Origin: an uncultured Aliiroseovarius sp.
GTDB taxonomy: Bacteria; Pseudomonadota; Alphaproteobacteria; Rhodobacterales; Rhodobacteraceae
Length of the DNA: 64,000 bases
NCBI RefSeq assembly: GCF_947497285.1
Contig: NZ_CANMFT010000006.1
Coordinates: 1-64,000, forward strand
Reading direction: 5' to 3'
Positions within the stretch are counted from its first letter, which is position 1; every line of letters starts with the position of its first letter. The translations under genes and the position numbers were made by a program. The notes beneath the pieces were generated by a model. The model saw only the letters and a list, made by a program, of their open reading frames with translations, made no database searches and was not told where the DNA came from. Shown piece after piece: positions 61,976 through 64,000 of this stretch.

Positions 61976-63109
61976 TCAATGCACAGGGTTCAAGTCTGCT
62001 GCGGGTAAATCCGGCAAATCTGGAAGGTCCGGCAGGTCGCCAAGCTCGGACAGATCTGACAGCTGCGCCATGTCAGAAAGGCCTGTCATTTCAGAAGGCT
62101 CAGTCATGTCGACGTTGGGCGGTAAATCCGAACTGTTGTCCGGTCTTGGCAGCGGCGCCGGGTCGGCTTCGGTGCGCGGAGCAGCCCTATTGTCCAATGC
62201 CCTTGGTCCCGCTCCTGCCACGCGATCCGCCGGGTCTGATTGCCCGATCCGCAAGGCGCGTTGCCCTTGCGCCTGACCAAGCCTGCAGAGCACCACGCAA
62301 GCCCCATCCAGATCTTCAAGTGCCACAGCACCAAGGTTTTCGCGCGGCAGGGTCAGCATCATCCCAGGCTCAAGCCCGGACACATCGTCAAGCGTCATGT
62401 GCACCCGGTGCAACACGGCTTTCAGATCTGCCTTGGTCTGCAGGATCGCTTCGGCCACATTCTCAGCCGCCTGCCCTTCTTGGTCCGAAGGCAGTGTTGG
62501 CTTGGGTCGCGGTGGGTCATAGGGCAACAAAAGCGAAAGCGCGCCAGACTTTGCCCCGCGCCCCAAATCAAGCGACGCAGAGAACCGCCGATAGGGGATA
62601 TCCTCCAACGCCAATTGGACGGCGCGATAGTCGACAAGTTGCAGCGCGAACCGAAACCCCGTCGCCGCAGTTGCGATTGGCAGCTGGGCTTGTGCGATCT
62701 CGGTTTCAAACCGCTCAAGCACCCCGTCCAGGAAATCGGCACACATGATGGCATCTGTGCGCGTTGGTTCGCGCGGAATTGCGGGCGATGGCACCACGCG
62801 GCCTGTGGTCAGCATTTCGATAAGCGCCGCCAACAAGCCCGGATCGACGACGAACAGCCCGAACTGGCTTTCTGGTCCTTCAACAAGAGCGAACAGCGCG
62901 TGATCGGGCAAATCATCTGCAACCGAAGACAGGATCACCCGGTCTTCGACGATTTGGGTCGGCGTGATTTCAAGTGCGGCCACGTCTTCGGCAGCCCGCA
63001 CCAACGCCGCCCGCAACGCACCCGTTGTCGAGGCGGGCGCGATTTCTGGCGGGGGTCGCCCAGCGCCGGCTTTGCGGCGGATCGCACTGGTCTGGTCGTG
63101 GTCAGCCAT
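61976..63109 (-). CDS. FliM/FliN family flagellar motor C-ring protein
   Basis: This 377-residue protein has an N-terminal region of mixed helices. A SpoA/FliN-type domain follows at about residues 230-295, in the stretch containing MTLDDVSGLEPGMMLTLPRE and GAVALEDLDGACVVL. The C-terminus is a low-complexity repeat, starting LSDLSELGDLPDLPDLPDLP. This identifies a FliM/FliN family member, but it lies away from any flagellar operon in the window. It could be a switch component or a second, divergent copy. The ATG at 63109 is preferred to the open frame to 63151. A histidine kinase gene lies directly upstream on the same strand. Confidence 0.8.
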   Translation of the reverse strand: MADHDQTSAIRRKAGAGRPPPEIAPASTTGALRAALVRAAEDVAALEITPTQIVEDRVILSSVADDLPDHALFALVEGPESQFGLFVVDPGLLAALIEMLTTGRVVPSPAIPREPTRTDAIMCADFLDGVLERFETEIAQAQLPIATAATGFRFALQLVDYRAVQLALEDIPYRRFSASLDLGRGAKSGALSLLLPYDPPRPKPTLPSDQEGQAAENVAEAILQTKADLKAVLHRVHMTLDDVSGLEPGMMLTLPRENLGAVALEDLDGACVVLCRLGQAQGQRALRIGQSDPADRVAGAGPRALDNRAAPRTEADPAPLPRPDNSSDLPPNVDMTEPSEMTGLSDMAQLSDLSELGDLPDLPDLPDLPAADLNPVH

Positions 63110-63181
63110 TGAGGGTCCGTTTTGATAGCGTCCCCCTAGGTCTGCCAACACAAGGTTTACAAATGATTGATTTCCGGTCTG

Positions 63182-64000
63182 TCAGGCCGGCTTTTCAAGC
63201 GGAAGCGTCACGCGAAAGGCCCCGCCGCTTTGCCCCGGCAGATAGGCGATGGTGCCCCCAAGCTTTCCCATGATCTCTTGACAGATGGCCAAACCCAGCC
63301 CTGCCCCGCCGGCTGCGGCCTGATCTGTCAGGCGCGAGAATTTCTCGAAGATCAGCGCTTCACTTTCGGGAGGGATTCCCGACCCGTTATCCACGAAATC
63401 GACCCGCAATTCCCCGTCGCGACGCCCGACCTTGATGCGCAGCTGTTTGTCAGACGCGTCACAATACTTGGCCGCATTCGCAATCAGGTTGATGAACACC
63501 TGAACCAGGCGGTCCGTATCGGTGACAAGTTCGACCTGCTCGTGCATCGGATAGCGCCGCACGCGCAGCCCTTCGGCGTCGATCACCGAGCTGGTCGCCG
63601 AAACAGACCGGTCCAACAGGTTGGACAGCACATCACGTTGCGGGTTGAGTTCAACCTGTCCGTTTTCAAGAACGCTGAGGTCCAGAAGGTCATCCAGCAG
63701 ACGGGTCAGCCGCACCGCTTCGTCATGGATGATCGAGGCATGGCGGCCAGCAGCATCCGGGTGCGCCGTGCCGCCGTCGCGCAAGATCTCGGAAAACGCC
63801 CGGATCGAGGTCATCGGCGTGCGCAGTTCATGGCTGATCTGGCTCAGAAACGCATCTTTCTGGATCGACAGCTGGGTCAGTTTTTCGTTGGCGGCAGACA
63901 ATTGACGTGCGGTCGTGGTTAGTTCGGATTGCTTGGCTTCAAGGCGTTGGGAATATTCCAGCATCTGTTGCGTTTCGTCGGCAACGGCCATCAGATCATC
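63182..64000 (-). CDS. Sensor histidine kinase, C-terminal part (cut by window edge)
   Basis: The frame runs off the right edge; about 272 residues are visible. The H-box is SQISHELRTPMTSIRAFSEI, the N-box is INLIANAAKYCDASDK, and the G boxes are VDFVDNGSGIPPESEALIF and AGGAGLGLAICQEIMGKL. A coiled-coil segment precedes the H-box, suggesting an upstream sensor domain outside the window. The protein ends FRVTLPLEKPA. No response regulator is visible. The kinase may belong with the FliM/FliN gene, but the link is only adjacency. Confidence 0.88.
   Translation of the reverse strand, partial: DDLMAVADETQQMLEYSQRLEAKQSELTTTARQLSAANEKLTQLSIQKDAFLSQISHELRTPMTSIRAFSEILRDGGTAHPDAAGRHASIIHDEAVRLTRLLDDLLDLSVLENGQVELNPQRDVLSNLLDRSVSATSSVIDAEGLRVRRYPMHEQVELVTDTDRLVQVFINLIANAAKYCDASDKQLRIKVGRRDGELRVDFVDNGSGIPPESEALIFEKFSRLTDQAAAGGAGLGLAICQEIMGKLGGTIAYLPGQSGGAFRVTLPLEKPA

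Noticed and set aside
1-64000. CRISPR arrays, insertion sequences, prophage genes, rRNA operons
   Set aside because: No regularly spaced repeats, transposase, phage structural or rRNA sequences were noticed. I could not run a systematic repeat search.

Overview
The window is a gene-dense, GC-rich stretch of chromosome from an alphaproteobacterium, most likely a marine Rhodobacteraceae (Roseobacter-group) species. The evidence is the combination of gene families: a GapR (DUF2312) nucleoid protein, a paaABCDE-paaZ phenylacetate cluster, a fused carnitine dehydrogenase/thioesterase, RutR-controlled preTA pyrimidine catabolism, ugp transport, and the neighbourhood SPOR lipoprotein - D-Ala carboxypeptidase - tmk - holB - tatD. 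No species is assigned. The window cuts a gene at each edge: a chemoreceptor on the left and a histidine kinase on the right.

Layout. 0-5.7 kb: partial chemoreceptor, an NnrU-family membrane protein, and a carnitine-catabolism locus with a divergent GlxA/CdhR-like activator, a BKACE dehydrocarnitine-cleavage enzyme and a fused carnitine dehydrogenase-thioesterase. 5.7-9.5 kb: a leftward TetR-HlyD-ABC efflux operon with an operator palindrome before its first gene. 9.5-15.5 kb: an FNT-family channel, PEP synthase and a SERCA-like P-type ATPase. 15.6-27 kb: a pyrimidine module holding PreT, PreA, an EamA exporter, two tandem RutR-like regulators, a beta-ureidopropionase-type hydrolase, dihydropyrimidinase and a four-gene ABC importer. 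27.2-29.4 kb: an operon of two DUF1538 membrane proteins (UmpAB-like antiporter), a PII-like protein and a CBS-domain protein. 29.4-34.7 kb: ugpBAEC, with a divergent LysR regulator.

34.7-39.1 kb is different: AT-richer, sparse, and holding a secreted DUF2202 ferritin-like protein and a choice-of-anchor F autotransporter. Its right edge is a tRNA-Ser(UGA) gene, and 12 bases of that tRNA 3' end are repeated directly at its left edge, so it may be a small island. 39.3-45.9 kb returns to housekeeping genes (SPOR lipoprotein, S11 peptidase, tmk, holB, tatD, MBL hydrolase, AEC transporter).

45.9-55.5 kb is the phenylacetate cluster, with an XRE regulator diverging from paaJ and a PaaX-type regulator at the far end. 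It contains an extra PaaA-like gene between paaE and paaZ. 55.6-64 kb holds tRNA-Thr(UGU), an Fe(3+)-type ABC permease, an unrecognised protein, GapR, a small membrane protein, a FadJ-type fusion enzyme, two small conserved proteins including a DksA/TraR type, a FliM/FliN-family protein and the partial kinase.

Functionally the window is a set of catabolic and uptake modules for small organic nitrogen, carbon and phosphorus compounds (carnitine, uracil/thymine, glycerol-3-phosphate, phenylacetate), most with a local regulator and several with a visible operator-like palindrome. The least explained parts are the PII/CBS-associated antiporter operon, the tRNA-flanked region and the PaaA-like paralogue.
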